A DNA stretch of 57,561 bases from the NCBI GenBank assembly GCA_013215505.1, contig JABSQZ010000011.1:60537-118097 (forward strand), given 5' to 3'. The DNA is from Oceanospirillaceae bacterium (GTDB lineage Bacteria; Pseudomonadota; Gammaproteobacteria; Pseudomonadales; Balneatricaceae). Every line of letters starts with the position of its first letter. Position 1 is the stretch's first letter. The notes beneath the pieces are model-generated. The model saw only the letters and a list, made by a program, of their open reading frames with translations, had not been told where the DNA came from and did no database searches. The position numbers and the translations under genes are program-made. This document shows, piece after piece, positions 17,219-27,125 of this stretch.

Positions 17219-18069
17219 TATTGTCTCCCTACTATTATTTTTTTCGGATTTAGCAAAGAAGATACCTTTGCTAAATCGACTGATAGTTTTACCATTTGGT
17301 GAAATATAATTCAAATGAGTATTTATAGGTTATCCGCTAGCGCTGTGAGCTAGAACGCTAAATATATATAGATTATGTATGAGGAATATCATAATCCAAG
17401 CTAATGACGCTTATAGGTAATGTCAAAAAATAGCCGTTCTCTGCATTAGAATTTAGACATATGCGAAGAAGGCAGCTAAGTTTTCTGCGAGTTTTAAAGC
17501 GATCAGATCTAACCCAGACAGCACAGCTCAATGACGTGTCCCTTCCAGGGTTGCCTAAGGAACATGTGATCAAGTCCTGTATCTTCTCTGCGGGCTATAA
17601 AACGGTCAGATGTGCTGCGGGTAATGCAGAGGAATGAGTAGTGTTTTGCAAATTAACTAACAAGGCTACCGCTCTTTACCTACATCGTTGTAGGCAAAGC
17701 TACCGCGTCCTGCTAACGCCCCTTGCCTACATCCGTGTAGGCAAAGCTACCGCGTCCTGCTAGTGTTCCTTGCCATTATCCGTGTAGGAAAAGCAGAGGA
17801 TCTGCTTTAGAGACAGCATACCCTAAGGGTACGATATCTGGATCACGAAATGCTCTGTAGCTGTTGTAGCTGCGCCGAAATTAATCAGTTGTTACCCAGT
17901 GATCCTCTGCAAGAAGTTAATTCTCAGCATGCATTGATATACTTTACCCGGTGGCGAGTAGTCGCTGGTATAGGATAGGAACATGTACAAGTTAGTGCAC
18001 ATTACTATGCTTTTACTGCAGAATTACAGCCACAGCTTCCGGGCAGAGTTCAGGCGGTAAACAAGCTAA
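17219..18069. other. cpdB upstream region, 850 bp without a gene
   Basis: Contains the 47-bp tandem repeats at 17661-17816 and presumably the cpdB promoter near 17250-17350. Short frames on both strands have no recognisable features. Confidence 0.5.
17661..17816. repeat. 47-bp tandem repeat with internal palindrome, about three copies
   Basis: The unit contains CCTACATCCGTGTAGG (an inverted CCTACA/TGTAGG pair) followed by CAAAGCTACCGCGTCCTGCT. Palindromes start at about 17679, 17726 and 17773, exactly 47 bp apart. A partial unit precedes the first, and the third copy is degraded. No cas genes are present and the intervening sequence is conserved, so this is not a CRISPR array. Confidence 0.85.
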
Positions 18070-18070
18070 A

Positions 18071-18096
18071 CAACACCGCCGACCAGCGGTGTTGAA
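18071..18096 (-). terminator. hairpin after the TRAP permease gene
   Basis: On the minus strand CAACACCGC, TGGTC and GGCGGTGTTG form a strong GC-rich stem starting about ten bases after the permease stop. The following T content is modest, so it is a likely but not classical terminator. Confidence 0.65.
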
Positions 18097-18104
18097 TTAA
18101 CAAA

Positions 18105-20240
18105 CTAAACAGCAACCTCAGCTAAATATTTAGGGTGTTGTTTCTTGCTGTAAACAAACAGGGCAATAAACACCGCTAATGAAAACAGGTTTAGCCACAG
18201 CCATTGATGCGGCCACATTAGCCCCAATGCGGTGAGCAGAGATAAAAGACGTAAGACTATATTTAAGGGGCCCTCTAAATACCCTTCCATAAAGCCGACA
18301 AAAGCATACAGGCCAAATGCACTAAAGATAAAGATCTGCATCACTTCCACGCTGCTGCCGCCAATAAAGTTAGTGTAGGCAAAGATTAGCGGCACTATGT
18401 ATAAGCCCTTAGCGATTTTCCAGGCGGTAAAGCCGGTCGCCATTGGCGGTGTACCGGCGATAGTTGCCGCAGCGAAAGCGGTTAAACACACCGGCGGAGT
18501 GACGTTGGAATCTTGCGACAGCCAAAAGATAATCATGTGCGCAGACAGCAGTATCATGGTCAGGAGGTGAGGATCCAGCGCTTGCTCTAACAGCTGAGCT
18601 TTAAAGCTCTCTGGTACTAAAGCAATCATACTGGCCGCTTGTTCGGCTGACATAGGCGCATTGAGCAGCGCAGCTTTCACCGGGTCCAGTAACAAAAAGA
18701 TGGTTTTAGCCGCATCCGGTAAGGTCCCTGCAGCTAACAATTCGATCAGTTTCATTTCTGCGATCAAATTGTACAACGCCGGAGCCGATAAAGTTGCCAA
18801 AACGATATAAGCGGCGGTAACAGGTAGCCCCATGCCTAAGATTAACGAGGCCAGTGCGATCAGCACTAAAGTAATTAACAGACTGCCTCCCGCCCATTCA
18901 GTCACCATCAACGAGAAAGTATTACCGATGCCGGTCATTGCCACCACATTAACCACTAAACCCACAGAGATCAGTAATATAGCAGTACTGGCCATGTTCT
19001 TAGAGCCTTGGGACAGTGCGTCGCAGATCTGTGTCAGGCGCATCGGATTCGGCGATAACCAGGAGGAAATTATCACCGCGATTATCGACAACCCCGCGGC
19101 GTAAGTTGGGGTAAAACCATAGATCAGCAAACTGACTAATACCGCCAGCGGCAACAGAAAGTGCCAGCCCTGTTTAAATATTTCTGCCACTGGACGACTG
19201 TCGACATCAACTGCCTGCACATCCATGCGCTGGGCTTCTACCCGCACGTAAAAACCAACTGAGAGAAAATACAACAGCGCCGGTAGTGCTGCAATGGCGA
19301 TAATTTGCACATAGGGGATCTGCGTATAAGAAGCCATAATAAAGGCTCCTGCGCCCATGACTGGAGGCATTAGCTGTCCACCGGTTGAGGCCGCCGCCTC
19401 GACACCTGCAGAAAATTTCGCCGGGAAACCAGCTTTGCGCATCAATGGAATTGTAATCACCCCAGTAGATACGGTATTAGCCACCGAGGATCCGGATACT
19501 GAGCCCATTAGCCCGGATCCTAAAACGGCGACAAAACCGGGTCCACCGACAAACTTTCCTGCGGCGCAGCGTGACAAATCGATGATGAACTCTCCGGCGC
19601 CGGATTTGACTAAGAAGGCACCGAATAAAATAAACATGAAAACGAAGGTCCAGGAAATCCTGGCGATTGGCCCGAACATACCCTCAGATGAAAAGTAACT
19701 GCGAAACAGCACTGTCTCTAGACTTAGTCCGGCGAAGCCGAACATCCCATCTATATAGGGGCCCCACCAAAACACATAAGTGAGAGCAAATACTATCATC
19801 GCCGGAATAAACCAGCCGGTGGTTCTGCGTACTAACTCGAGAGCAATGGCGATCGATAATATTGAGAAAAACCAGTCGAAGTTATTGTACTTAACCCCGC
19901 GATCGTACAGTGCATCCTCAAAGCTTATTAAGTAAATGGCGCAAGCTATGGCCGCCAGGCCTATGCTGATATCTAAAAACAACACCCACTTACTGTTACC
20001 TAAAGCGCCTTTAGCCAACGGAAACATCAGTGCACATAACAGGGCAAAGCCGCTGAAGTGAATGGCGGAGACATAGAGCTCTGACATTGTACCTAAAGTA
20101 TTAAAATATATATGCGCGATAGCAAAGCAGATACCAATCCAATAGATCATTTTACCTATTACAGTATCGTCGGCGCGTTGGGTCAACTGTAGTGCTTTGA
20201 GCTTTTCTTCAGTTGCAGAGTGGGAGCTTGTTTCAGACAT
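18105..20240 (-). CDS. TAXI-type TRAP transporter fused small/large permease subunit
   Basis: 711-residue integral membrane protein combining a DctQ-like small subunit (first roughly 150 residues) with a DctM-like large subunit, as usual in TAXI-TRAP systems. It imports an organic anion using the sodium or proton gradient, with the substrate handed over by the periplasmic binding protein encoded 146 bp upstream. DctM signatures include GVEAAASTGGQLMPPVMGAG, LGMGLPVTAAYIVLA and SNVTPPVCLTAFAAATIAG. At least fifteen hydrophobic segments can be counted. Probably co-transcribed with the binding protein gene. The substrate cannot be read from the sequence; the DctB/DctD-like regulators next door suggest a carboxylate. 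Confidence 0.93.
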   Translation of the reverse strand: MSETSSHSATEEKLKALQLTQRADDTVIGKMIYWIGICFAIAHIYFNTLGTMSELYVSAIHFSGFALLCALMFPLAKGALGNSKWVLFLDISIGLAAIACAIYLISFEDALYDRGVKYNNFDWFFSILSIAIALELVRRTTGWFIPAMIVFALTYVFWWGPYIDGMFGFAGLSLETVLFRSYFSSEGMFGPIARISWTFVFMFILFGAFLVKSGAGEFIIDLSRCAAGKFVGGPGFVAVLGSGLMGSVSGSSVANTVSTGVITIPLMRKAGFPAKFSAGVEAAASTGGQLMPPVMGAGAFIMASYTQIPYVQIIAIAALPALLYFLSVGFYVRVEAQRMDVQAVDVDSRPVAEIFKQGWHFLLPLAVLVSLLIYGFTPTYAAGLSIIAVIISSWLSPNPMRLTQICDALSQGSKNMASTAILLISVGLVVNVVAMTGIGNTFSLMVTEWAGGSLLITLVLIALASLILGMGLPVTAAYIVLATLSAPALYNLIAEMKLIELLAAGTLPDAAKTIFLLLDPVKAALLNAPMSAEQAASMIALVPESFKAQLLEQALDPHLLTMILLSAHMIIFWLSQDSNVTPPVCLTAFAAATIAGTPPMATGFTAWKIAKGLYIVPLIFAYTNFIGGSSVEVMQIFIFSAFGLYAFVGFMEGYLEGPLNIVLRLLSLLTALGLMWPHQWLWLNLFSLAVFIALFVYSKKQHPKYLAEVAV

Positions 20241-20350
20241 AAACTTACCAGTAACATCAGTATTATTGACTATATACCCAGCATTGACAGCCCGAATATG
20301 TAGCGAATGTGATGACTAATTATTATAAGTGGGTAGAAGAGTGTTGACCC

Positions 20351-20362
20351 CTAGTTAACTAG
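20351..20362. repeat. perfect palindrome CTAGTTAACTAG between binding protein and permease genes
   Basis: Twelve-base palindrome flanked by partly complementary bases, in the 146-bp gap between the two TRAP genes. An intercistronic hairpin here could stabilise the upstream binding-protein message, which is usually needed in excess. Confidence 0.5.
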
Positions 20363-20386
20363 AGGCCAACGAATTGCGCAGTGTTA

Positions 20387-21415
20387 TTACTCAGCCACTA
20401 AGTGAGCGGGAATAGTTAAGCCCATTTCACGGTAGTAACGGGCAGCACCAGGATGTAGCGGTACGGGTAGACCAGCGATAGCTTTCTCGATTGCCATGGC
20501 CTTAGTGGCTTTGTGAATACCATTCAGGAAAGCCAGGTTTTCATAGATTGTTTTTGTTAACAAGTAAACATCATCAGTGGATACGTCATCACGCACTGCC
20601 AGGAAATTTGGCTGCGCCATAGTATTTACATCTTTTGTTTGCCCTGGGTAAGTATTGGCCGGGATAGTATATGGCGTCCATAACTGGTAGCCACCGTTGG
20701 CTTGTTTAATTTGCTCTGCGGTAAAGTTCAAAATACTGATATCAGCACCCATAGAGGCAAAAGCTCTAGTGACCGCTGAAGTAGGAACACCGGATGGGAT
20801 ATTCATCCCCTCTACTGTACCGTTTTGCAGTGCATCGGCAGATGAGCCGTAACCCATGAACGCTAAGTCCATGTTCTCGGCAGGTGTCGCCAAGTTGCCA
20901 AGGATAGTTCTGCCTGACCCCTCTGTGCCTGAGTTCTTCTTACCAATCGAGAATTTTTTATCATTAAGCGCAGTTAAGTCAGCGACAGTACCGGTTTTTG
21001 CGTATTTAGTTTTAACAATGAATTGCTCAACGTTTTGCCATAACATTGACACAGAACGCAGCCCTTTTTGCGGTCCATTAGCTTGTACCTTGCCTTCACC
21101 AGCCCATGCCCAGGCACCATATAAACCCTGCAATATAGCAAACTGCGCTTCATTTTCTCTCAGTAACTTTAGGTTTTCACCTGAACCCGCTGAGTTAATT
21201 GCCGAAATAGAAAGTTTGTATTTTGGCTCTAACTTAACTTTTGCCAGTGTCGCTATAGCGACTCCCACTGGGTAGTAAGTACCACCCGTAGATGCTGTAG
21301 AGAGGATATAAGAGCGCTTTTCAGCCGCTTGCACTGCACTTACGCCCGCCAATGCTACTGACATTGAAACGGCTAAAGTTAATGTTTTGATGCCTTTACT
21401 CATGTTAATTTTCAT
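20387..21415 (-). CDS. TAXI-family TRAP transporter solute-binding protein
   Basis: Periplasmic binding protein of 342 residues. The first 30 residues are a signal peptide (hydrophobic stretch, cleavage after VSAVQA). The mature part opens with YILSTASTGGTYYPVGVAIA, the hallmark of TAXI proteins, followed by SAGSGENLKLLRENEAQFAI and later LHPGAARYYREMGL. AGGAAG six bases before ATG 21415 supports the start. It delivers the substrate to the fused permease encoded downstream. A sigma54-type promoter and a long inverted repeat lie just upstream, next to a sigma54-dependent regulator gene, so expression is probably induced by substrate through that system. Confidence 0.93.
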   Translation of the reverse strand: MKINMSKGIKTLTLAVSMSVALAGVSAVQAAEKRSYILSTASTGGTYYPVGVAIATLAKVKLEPKYKLSISAINSAGSGENLKLLRENEAQFAILQGLYGAWAWAGEGKVQANGPQKGLRSVSMLWQNVEQFIVKTKYAKTGTVADLTALNDKKFSIGKKNSGTEGSGRTILGNLATPAENMDLAFMGYGSSADALQNGTVEGMNIPSGVPTSAVTRAFASMGADISILNFTAEQIKQANGGYQLWTPYTIPANTYPGQTKDVNTMAQPNFLAVRDDVSTDDVYLLTKTIYENLAFLNGIHKATKAMAIEKAIAGLPVPLHPGAARYYREMGLTIPAHLVAE

Positions 21416-21452
21416 TTTAACTTCCTGGTTTATATTTGTTGTGCCTTAGTTA

Positions 21453-21470
21453 TAGCAGGGACTGGGCCAA
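21453..21470 (-). promoter_or_regulatory. sigma54 (-24/-12) promoter of the TAXI binding protein gene
   Basis: On the minus strand TTGGCCCAGTCCCTGCTA carries GG and GC separated by exactly ten bases, as in the sigma54 consensus TGGCAC-N5-TTGC. The -12 GC lies about 40 bases upstream of the ATG. A GAFTGA-containing sigma54 activator is encoded immediately upstream. Confidence 0.7.
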
Positions 21471-21533
21471 CTAATATAAGAAGATGTTTTATATGATATA
21501 AATTTAAAAACCCATTAAATTTTGACAAATATA

Positions 21534-21579
21534 GGCCATTTATTGCTTATTCGGGTAATTTAATAAGCAATAAATGGCC
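21534..21579. repeat. perfect 18-bp inverted repeat with 10-base loop: enhancer site or terminator
   Basis: The arms at 21534-21551 (GGCCATTTATTGCTTATT) and 21562-21579 are exact reverse complements. The element sits 64-110 bp upstream of the sigma54 promoter, a typical distance for a DctD/NtrC-type upstream activating sequence, and about 110 bp past the regulator gene stop. As a terminator it would be weak because no clear T-tract follows on the minus strand. Confidence 0.85.
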
Positions 21580-21691
21580 TGTTTAATTTTCTTGCGTAAA
21601 TAATTGATTTAAAACAGTTAATACTTATTACAAACGAAACCATTAACTATCCAAAGCAAAACAAGCAAGAAATGGCTCAATTGACACCGCT

Positions 21692-23077
21692 TCAATCATT
21701 TCGATAATCAGCCCGGTTAATACCGTAGCGAATCATTTTCTGATTTAAAGTGCGCCTCGGTAAATCTAATTCCAGCAACGTCTGTTTTATATTGCCACAA
21801 TGTTTATCCAGAGACATCCTGATAACTTGCTCTTCAAAACTGGCAACTTTTACTGCCAGCGGGCTAACTTCACAGCTCCCCAACTGCTCATCTCCCTCGC
21901 TGCCAATAGCGGTGCTTAAACTGGTAGGGCGCAACAATTCCATCAATGAGTTTTCAGTATCGACCGCGTAGCGCAATGCCACATTTTTTAACTCACGTAC
22001 ATTGCCCGGCCATTGATAGCTCATTAATGCACGCAGTTCATCTGCACTTAACTGGCGCATATTGACCGCTTGCTGCTGCACTGCCAGTTTCAGGTAGCGA
22101 TCAAACAGCAACGGGATGTCTTCTACTCGCTCACGCAGCGCGGGGATTTGCAATTCAGAAATATTTAGTCGATAGAACAGATCCTGACGAAAATCTGGAT
22201 TGTCACGCAGCTCTACTTTGGAAGCCGCTATCACTTGTAAATCGACTTTGTGCAAGTTATTTGAGCCCAGTCTCTCAATCACTTTTTCCTGTAGCGAACG
22301 CAGTATCTTTATCTGCAGAAACTGCGGCATGGTCTCTATTTCATCAAGGAACAAAGTGCCGCCATCGGCGTGTTCAAACTTGCCAATGCGACGCTTATTA
22401 GCCCCAGTGAAAGCGCCTGCCTCGTGGCCAAACAGCTCGCTCTCAATTAACGACTCAGGGATAGCGCCACAGTTAATAGGTACAAAGTGACGTTTATGGC
22501 GCCGACTATAGTCATGCAGACACTGGGCGACTAACTCTTTACCTGTACCTGTCTCTCCATAGATAATAATGTTGGTATCCAGGGCACTTAACTTAAGTAT
22601 CTGATGGCGCAATCGCTGCATTGCCGGGGATACTCCCAGCAGTGTCGCTTCAATACCGGACAGTGATGTTAAATGTTGCTGCAACATTTGATTTTCATGC
22701 AATAGCTTATGTTTTTCACAGGCGCGCTGTACTTGTTCGGCCAATCGCTCTGGTAAATACGGTTTTTCGATAAAATCATAAGCGCCCATTCGCATTGCTT
22801 TGGTGGCCATATCAACATCGCCGTGGCCTGTCAGCAAAATCACTGGAATATTAGGACATCGCTGCAACACCGCCGCCATAAAATCCAGACCATTCATCTG
22901 CGGCATTAATACATCACTGACAATAGCCCCGGCAAAGTCATCATCCAGGTTATCCAAAGCTTGTCGCGGCGATGAGAAACTGGTGACTTTAAAACCCGAC
23001 AAGGTCAACCACTGTGCTGTTGATTCCCTGACGGATGCCTCGTCATCGACGATGATTACTTCAGCTAGCTGCTGCAA
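21692..23077 (-). CDS. DctD-like sigma54-dependent response regulator
   Basis: 461 residues. The receiver domain (1-120) has the acidic pocket VDD, phospho-acceptor Asp55 in IVSDVLMP and Lys in FIEKP. The central AAA+ domain (about 145-370) has Walker A GETGTGKE, the sigma54-contacting loop in ESELFGHEAGAFTGA, and GGTLFLDE. A Fis-type helix-turn-helix closes the protein (GNIKQTLLELDLPRRTLNQK). On phosphorylation by the partner kinase it should activate the sigma54 promoter of the adjacent TAXI-TRAP genes. Its start overlaps the kinase gene by 13 bases, implying coupled translation. The name DctD refers to family; a C4-dicarboxylate role is not shown. Confidence 0.93.
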   Translation of the reverse strand: MQQLAEVIIVDDEASVRESTAQWLTLSGFKVTSFSSPRQALDNLDDDFAGAIVSDVLMPQMNGLDFMAAVLQRCPNIPVILLTGHGDVDMATKAMRMGAYDFIEKPYLPERLAEQVQRACEKHKLLHENQMLQQHLTSLSGIEATLLGVSPAMQRLRHQILKLSALDTNIIIYGETGTGKELVAQCLHDYSRRHKRHFVPINCGAIPESLIESELFGHEAGAFTGANKRRIGKFEHADGGTLFLDEIETMPQFLQIKILRSLQEKVIERLGSNNLHKVDLQVIAASKVELRDNPDFRQDLFYRLNISELQIPALRERVEDIPLLFDRYLKLAVQQQAVNMRQLSADELRALMSYQWPGNVRELKNVALRYAVDTENSLMELLRPTSLSTAIGSEGDEQLGSCEVSPLAVKVASFEEQVIRMSLDKHCGNIKQTLLELDLPRRTLNQKMIRYGINRADYRND

Positions 23078-25143
23078 TTACTATTCTCCTCACTTTGGTA
23101 TAGAGGTAAATTCAATCTAAACTCCAGGCCATTATTTTTATTACTGGCGACTATAGTGCCAGCCAAATCAGTGACAATACTTTTAACTATGGATAGGCCT
23201 AAGCCCAAACCTAAACCAATGGCTTTGGTGGTATAAAATGGATCAAATAAATGGCTTAATTGCTCAATGGCCACCCCACCGCCATTATCCGCAATTTTTA
23301 GTAGTAGCTGATCGTTGCATACTGATAAATCTAACTGAAGGGTCTTTTGCCGTTTATTTTCTGACATTGCATCGATAGCATTTTGGATGATGTTAATCAC
23401 TACTTGTTCAAACCTGGCAGCATCCCCGCTTACCTTGGCAGCTTCCGCTTGCTTATCTACAGTGAAATCCCAACTAACCTCAGCCTGGACCAGCGCCGGC
23501 TGCATAATAGCTAAAGTACTGCGAATACAACTGGTTAAATTCACTTGCTGATTACTGCCGGGCTTTGAATAGGCAAACATGCGCAACTGACGGGTAATAG
23601 CCGCCATATTATCGACTAAGTGATGTAGAGACACCAGACGCTCTGCAATAGCATCAGGTTGGGTCCTTACTTTGTCAATGATGGCTAAATAGTTGCGAAA
23701 AGCCGTTAATGGCTGATTTAATTCGTGCACTATGGCCGTCGACATTTTCCCCAAGGCCGCCATTTTCTCTGACCTGATAAGCTCAACTTGCGCCTCTTGC
23801 AATGCCTGAGTACGCTGCAGTACCTTTGATTCAAGTGACTCGTTGACTTCTTTTAAACGCTGCTCTAAACGTTTGCGCTTGGAGATATCGATCAGAGTGA
23901 CTAAGTATTCCGCTCGGGGCTGACGACGCATTTGCTGAATGCTTAACATCACCGGGAATATGGAGCTATCGGCGCGTTCAGCAATCACCTCCAGGTTAGT
24001 TATAGGTTTAAAAACTTCTCTGCCAATGCTATCTAATAGCTGCTTCAAACCCGGATACCCCTGGATGTCGGCAATCAGTTTAGTCAATGGCTGCTCAATC
24101 AAACTCTCTAAGCTGTAACCGAACTGCTGCATCACTAAAGGGTTGATAAAAGTAATGCGCCCTTGGGTATCTAAAGTCACCAGCCCCGACTGTGCCGTAT
24201 TAATGATATAGCGACCACGGGCCTCACTTTCAAGTTGCGCGGCGACCACTTGTGCCTGGGAGCGTTTTTTTGAGCGGTATTCACGTAAGTACATGCCTAA
24301 CAGGCCCAATAATAAAAAGCCGCCAAACAAAACGATGGCACTCAGCAGTGCTCTATCAGCTGCTTTAACCAGAGTAACAGTGCCAATTTTCCAGCCGGTG
24401 TCATCTAAGGTAACTTGTTGTAACAGATAATTTTGTTGCTCTAAACGCAAGAAATTTATCTGCAGGCCATTGGTTAATGTTTCTGTGATTAGATTAGCGG
24501 TACTTAAATTATCAGCATCCAGATAGGGTAAATTGCTAAAGATCAGCTGATCTTTTTCATCAGCGATAAAAAAGGATTCTCTGATGGCTAGCTCTCGCAA
24601 GGTTTTAGCCACATCAATGCGAATCACCACCACCCCTATGAGCTCATTCAGATGGTAGATAGGCGCCGAGAAATAGAACCAGGGAACTTGCTCATCCCCC
24701 AGCCAGACCCCACTACCGTGTTCACCTTTTATCGCCTGCTGAAAAAATGGACTATGACTATAAGTCAGTTGTTTTTTCCCGGTAGATTCACGCCAATTAC
24801 TATAAGCGGCAATATTTGCCGAGCGATCTAATATAAGTAATGCCGCTGAGCCGGCGATTAAATTGGTCTGTTCCAAATGCCGCTGCACACGGTGTAAGTT
24901 TTTAAGATTAGGTCTGGCCAGTAATTCACGCACATCCAATTGTTTAGAGAGGATAAAAGGCAGCGCCCGATATTTATTAATGGCAGCTCGCACATCGGTA
25001 ATAGTATTGAGTAGTGCACTAGAATTGTGCTGTTGGCTCCGCTCTAACCCCAGTTCCAGCAGATAAAAGTAACTCAACCATGACAGCGCAATACTCAATA
25101 GCAAATAGCAGCAAACCATAATGGCGGAACGTTTTATGACCAC
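23065..25143 (-). CDS. DctB-like membrane sensor histidine kinase
   Basis: 692 residues. One membrane helix at about 9-30, a periplasmic sensor region of the dCache type (to about 270), a second helix (LLSAIVLFGGFLLLGLLGMY), a PAS domain (about 315-425), a coiled coil, then the HisKA box IVHELNQPLTAF with the phospho-accepting His near residue 472. The catalytic domain has N-box VVINIIQNAIDAM, G1 DNGGGV and G2 GLGLGLSIVKS. It likely senses the TRAP substrate in the periplasm and phosphorylates the regulator encoded by the overlapping downstream gene. This kinase-regulator-binding protein-permease order makes a self-contained uptake and sensing locus. Confidence 0.92.
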   Translation of the reverse strand: MVIKRSAIMVCCYLLLSIALSWLSYFYLLELGLERSQQHNSSALLNTITDVRAAINKYRALPFILSKQLDVRELLARPNLKNLHRVQRHLEQTNLIAGSAALLILDRSANIAAYSNWRESTGKKQLTYSHSPFFQQAIKGEHGSGVWLGDEQVPWFYFSAPIYHLNELIGVVVIRIDVAKTLRELAIRESFFIADEKDQLIFSNLPYLDADNLSTANLITETLTNGLQINFLRLEQQNYLLQQVTLDDTGWKIGTVTLVKAADRALLSAIVLFGGFLLLGLLGMYLREYRSKKRSQAQVVAAQLESEARGRYIINTAQSGLVTLDTQGRITFINPLVMQQFGYSLESLIEQPLTKLIADIQGYPGLKQLLDSIGREVFKPITNLEVIAERADSSIFPVMLSIQQMRRQPRAEYLVTLIDISKRKRLEQRLKEVNESLESKVLQRTQALQEAQVELIRSEKMAALGKMSTAIVHELNQPLTAFRNYLAIIDKVRTQPDAIAERLVSLHHLVDNMAAITRQLRMFAYSKPGSNQQVNLTSCIRSTLAIMQPALVQAEVSWDFTVDKQAEAAKVSGDAARFEQVVINIIQNAIDAMSENKRQKTLQLDLSVCNDQLLLKIADNGGGVAIEQLSHLFDPFYTTKAIGLGLGLGLSIVKSIVTDLAGTIVASNKNNGLEFRLNLPLYQSEENSNCSS

Positions 25144-25349
25144 AACTAACCTATCTCAATCTGTAAAAGCAGTGAATATACCTCAACTGAGCATTCATTG
25201 TCTGCTAAGAATTGACCTGGTTGTCGTTAATCAGATAGTTAAAAAAATAGTTAATGATCTCCCTAATGGTCATTTAAAGAAATTTTCCGCAAGTCCTGTC
25301 TCAGTGCCGCGAAGGGGCCTGCAGATTCCGGAACTTGTTTACAGCTTGT

Positions 25350-27125
25350 CTAACAACAATTCTTTTGCTCTAACTTGTGCTGATTAAGTGCAAGACAATT
25401 GTGCACGCTATTTACCACCAATGAGTTGCCTTGATGACTTTTTGCCGCGTGTTTTAACGGCGATAGCATGCTGGATATTTCAAAATGGCTCATGGTTGAG
25501 TCCTCGGCAACTTCCAGGGCGGCGATTGACACAGATACGATAGGATGGAAGCTCTGTTCGCCGTATCTGTCGCTACTGCTAAAACCACCTGCAGCTAGAT
25601 GATCAGGGTGATAGAGTTCACTCACTATGCGATCAAAACTTTCCGTCATTGCCACTATTCGCCGCTGCCAATCAACACTGTTAAACAGGGCAATGAAATC
25701 ATCTCCGCCAATATGACCTATAGTGTCTTTTTCAAAACAGTGAAATTTTTGCAAGCTCATACCCAGCGCTAAAATCACCTCATCACCTTTGGAGAATCCG
25801 TAAACATCATTGAAAGGTTTAAAGTTATCTATATCAAAATGCGCTACCACAAATTTATTATTGATAGCCACCAATTGATCAATACAATCATTGATCGGAA
25901 TCACCCCAGGTAACTGAGTCAGGGGATTGGCATAGCGCGCTTGATTAACTTGTAACTCAGTGACTTGCTTTAATAGATCTATGACGTGACCGATGCCGAT
26001 AAATTGGCCATCATTACTGACCACAAAATCATCTTCCTGGGAGTACCTTGCCCTGGAGGTTACCAGTCGGCTAACCTGCTCAATACTCAATGTGGCATCT
26101 ACAGTTAAAGGGACAGCATCCATAGCCACTTCACTGGCAGGTTTGTTAGTGTATAAATCGCGCCCGAAATTTTGACTGAGTTTTCCCTGAATAGTCGAGC
26201 GCAGTATCAAGCCTAATATTTTATTCTGCTGCACCACAGCCAATGAATTGATAGCCGGTTTATCCTGAAAAATCTGCGCCACTTCACCGACACTTTGCTG
26301 CAAATTCACTGATATTTTATGCACACATAAATCTCTGGCCAACACTTTGAGCATAGAGGATGCTGAAGGCTGTAGCGAATCAGTTTCCGAGTTAAAACAC
26401 AGCTGTTTAGGAGGCTGTGACTGTGGTCGACAAAAATAATAGCCCTGTAAAAAATCGATACTGAGCTTTTTAATGTATCGATATTCCGCCTCAGTTTCCA
26501 CCCCTTCGGCTATGACTTTGCAGTGCATCGACTTGGCTATTTCCACGAAGGAGCGGACGAATTCTTGTTTAGTGATATCTAAATCAATATCCTGGATAAA
26601 ATGCCGATCAATTTTCACAAACTCAGGCCGGGATTTGGACCAGAGCCGCAGAGAGGAGTAACCCGAGCCTAAGTCATCCAGAGCAATTGAAAAGCCCATT
26701 TTTTAGTAGTGCTCTAAAGCGTTCAACAGCACATTCTCATCACTGCTGGGGAACTGTTCAGTCAATTCGATGACCACTTCGCTGCTGGATAAATTAAAGG
26801 TTTTTAATAAATCTAAAGTCTGGCCTTTTTGATGACTCTCCTGCTCTAAAGATTCCGGGGTAATATTGATGAACAATTTTCCTGGCAGTTGTTGCTCAAC
26901 AAAACCAGACAAGGCTTTTTCGCGACAGAGTAATTCCAGCTCGCTGAGTAAACTGTATTGACGGGCATAGTCAAACAATTGATTAGGTGAGTGCAGTGGG
27001 CTGTCTGATGGCCCTCTGCTCAAAGCTTCGTAGGCAAATATTTGGCCGCTGTATTTATCGATTATCGGTTGAAAAAGTGTCGCAATGCTGCGCTCTGACA
27101 ATATTTTTTGTAATTCATTTAACAT
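25350..27125 (-). pseudogene. EAL-CBS-GGDEF protein interrupted by an in-frame TAA
   Basis: Two frames lie in the same reading phase: 27125-26703 (140 residues, ATLFQPII, YEALSRGP, NITPES) and 26699-25350 (449 residues, MGFSIALDDLGSGYSSL, FVKIDRHFI, VIAEGVETE). They are separated only by TAA, AAA and ATG. The family normally reads HYxxMGFxIALDD, so the stop sits inside an EAL phosphodiesterase domain. A pair of CBS domains (about residues 265-390 of the full protein) and a GGDEF domain with GGDDF in place of GGDEF follow. Intact, it would be a c-di-GMP-metabolising regulator. The ATG three bases after the stop would allow re-initiation, so two half-proteins might form. Sequencing error, recent nonsense mutation or true split cannot be told apart here. 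Confidence 0.85.

Noticed and set aside
17661-17816. Possible CRISPR array
   Set aside because: Only three copies, the whole 47-bp unit is conserved without variable spacers, and no cas genes are near.
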